DNA of 64,000 bases from Gammaproteobacteria bacterium (GTDB lineage: Bacteria > Pseudomonadota > Gammaproteobacteria > Enterobacterales > Psychrobiaceae). Under the pieces are notes generated by a model. That model saw only the letters and a list, made by a program, of their open reading frames with translations. It was not told the origin of the DNA and did not search any database. The translations under genes were made by a program, and so were the position numbers. This document shows positions 62,826-64,000 of this stretch, in pieces; positions within the stretch are counted from its first letter, which is position 1; the number at the start of each line of letters is the position of its first letter. The stretch is taken from assembly GCA_013214965.1 (NCBI GenBank), contig JABSRU010000016.1:1-64000 (forward strand), written 5' to 3'.

Positions 62826-64000
62826 TTATTTGGTCTTTCGGACCACACCAGGCATGTTACTAAGCTGAGCCATCATATAAGAACTGGTTGAAGTCATCTG
62901 GGCAACTAACAAGTCCATCGCATTATATTGTGATAATAACCGCGCTTCGTATTTTTTCATTTTCGAATCAAATGATATCATATCATCGTCGAGTCGTTCG
63001 AGTTGGGTTTGGTAGCCCTCGATGCGCGTTGCAATTAAACCGTCTTTTTTAGTATAGCTGTCGAGGACACTATGCAATGAAGCCGCAAAGCCTGGCTTAT
63101 CTTCTGTGCCAATAAAAAACTGCTGAATCGCACCGGGATTTTTACTTAACGTTTCCTTTAACTCGCTGGCATCAAATGTTAATTTACCGTATTGATCCGA
63201 CTCAACCCCAAGCTGTGATAGCGATAAGGAATTACTACCCTCACTATTAAAGGGCCGACTGAGCATCGTCCGTAGCTTATAAGTGACACCACGTAGCATC
63301 GAATCACCGACCATCGCGCCATTCGACTCGCTTTCATTGGTTTTTGCTTTGCCCAAGGTTTTCGCCAACTCATAATATTCATTATAAGCTTTAACAAAAT
63401 TTCCAAGCTCCCGACTAACCATCGAGTTGTCTTCGCTAACTGACGCGTTCGATACATCATCATCAACACCATGGGCTTTTGTAGCGGTAATATCAACCCC
63501 GTCAATCGCCCCTTTAAATTCATTTGTGGCATTGGTAATGGTAATAACACCATCGATGGTAATAGAGGCATCGTTAGCAGATTTCAGCTGTTGTAAGTTA
63601 GAACTAATGGGCGGTGAAATCGTGGCCAATTCATCAACAGAGTCCAAAGCGGCAATATTTGTTAAGTCCACTACGGTGGCCGAACCAATCTTGCTTAAAT
63701 CATTAACACTATCGGTGCCATCAGCTTGAGTCGCCGTAACAAAAATTTGATTGTCTTTGCCGGTTTCCTTGGCGGTCATGACTAGGCGTTGCTTACCGTT
63801 GTCTTCGGTAATGATCGTCGCTATCACATCATCATTATCGGTGGCTTTATTTATTTTATCGCGGATATCACTCAAAGTATCGGTGTCGCTGACCTCAATG
63901 TTGAAACCATTCTTGCCAGCAACCGCGTCTTTAGCCGTCGCAAAACTCAAGGTTCCGGTCCCTATTTTGGCGTCTTTCTCAAAGCTGGTGTTGGTCATCG
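62826..64000 (-). CDS. fliD: Flagellar filament cap protein FliD, C-terminal part (runs off the window)
   Basis: At least 391 codons of FliD are present; the gene continues beyond base 64000, as the first residues already lie in the FliD core rather than at an N-terminus. Visible are a flagellin-hook-like segment (LSDIRDKINKATDNDDVIATI), an FKGAIDGVDITATK block, and the C-terminal coiled part ending RLLSQYNAMDLLVAQMTSTSSYMMAQLSNM, which is the family signature. FliD caps the growing filament and assembles flagellin. It is convergent with the fliS-fliT pair. Confidence 0.95.
   Translation of the reverse strand, partial: MTNTSFEKDAKIGTGTLSFATAKDAVAGKNGFNIEVSDTDTLSDIRDKINKATDNDDVIATIITEDNGKQRLVMTAKETGKDNQIFVTATQADGTDSVNDLSKIGSATVVDLTNIAALDSVDELATISPPISSNLQQLKSANDASITIDGVITITNATNEFKGAIDGVDITATKAHGVDDDVSNASVSEDNSMVSRELGNFVKAYNEYYELAKTLGKAKTNESESNGAMVGDSMLRGVTYKLRTMLSRPFNSEGSNSLSLSQLGVESDQYGKLTFDASELKETLSKNPGAIQQFFIGTEDKPGFAASLHSVLDSYTKKDGLIATRIEGYQTQLERLDDDMISFDSKMKKYEARLLSQYNAMDLLVAQMTSTSSYMMAQLSNMPGVVRKTK

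Overview
The window looks like chromosomal DNA from an AT-rich marine gammaproteobacterium of the Alteromonadales type (Shewanella, Colwellia or Psychrobium relatives). The evidence is the one-block polar flagellar and chemotaxis cluster (flrABC, fliE to flhB, flhA-flhF-flhG-fliA, cheYZAB), the small lineage families DUF3545, DUF3581 and DUF2802, a polar ParC/ParP chemotaxis-array system, and an S46 dipeptidyl-peptidase. The genus cannot be fixed from sequence reading alone.

Layout. 1-1300: an AT-rich stretch with a MazE/MazF-type toxin-antitoxin pair flanked by a near-identical 19-bp repeat. 1360-4620: an arsenate-resistance operon, arsR, GAPDH, arsJ and a DUF4202 gene, behind a perfect palindromic operator. 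4640-7870: DUF3545, a short-chain dehydrogenase, a secreted protein with a C-terminal membrane tail, a possible 25-residue membrane peptide, and DUF3581. 7930-11270: housekeeping genes cysS, ppiB, lpxH and bamE. 11275-14630: a DUF4136 lipoprotein, an unrecognised protein and an S46 peptidase. 14850-24520: a nucleoside transporter, a large CHASE-PAS-GAF-PAS protein with degenerate GGDEF and EAL domains, pldA, htpX, a PqiA-like membrane protein, maiA and tyrR with a TyrR box. 24650-30100: queA-tgt-yajC-secD-secF.

30188-61694 is almost wholly flagellar and chemotaxis genes on the minus strand, read from high to low coordinates. The regulators flrA, flrB and flrC come first, then the basal body/export operon fliEFGHIJ-KLMNOPQR-flhB, then flhA-flhF-flhG-fliA-cheY-cheZ-cheA-cheB-motC-motD-parC-parP-cheW-DUF2802. 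I find sigma-54 (GG-N10-GC) promoter matches before flrB, fliE, fliK, flhA and fliS. A perfect 15-bp palindrome between flrA and fliS contains an exact FleQ/FlrA consensus box. This implies the usual hierarchy: FlrA with sigma-54 drives flrBC and other early genes, FlrC the next tier, and FliA the late genes.

The window ends with fliS and a fliT-like gene on the plus strand, converging on the 3' part of fliD. That orientation is unusual beside the surrounding flagellar genes. No rRNA, tRNA, CRISPR array or insertion sequence was seen.

The points most worth checking are the fourfold repeat in the CheA linker beside ParC/ParP, the flagellar promoter and operator map, the GGDEF/EAL protein that has lost catalytic residues in both domains, and the DUF4202 gene attached to the arsJ operon.
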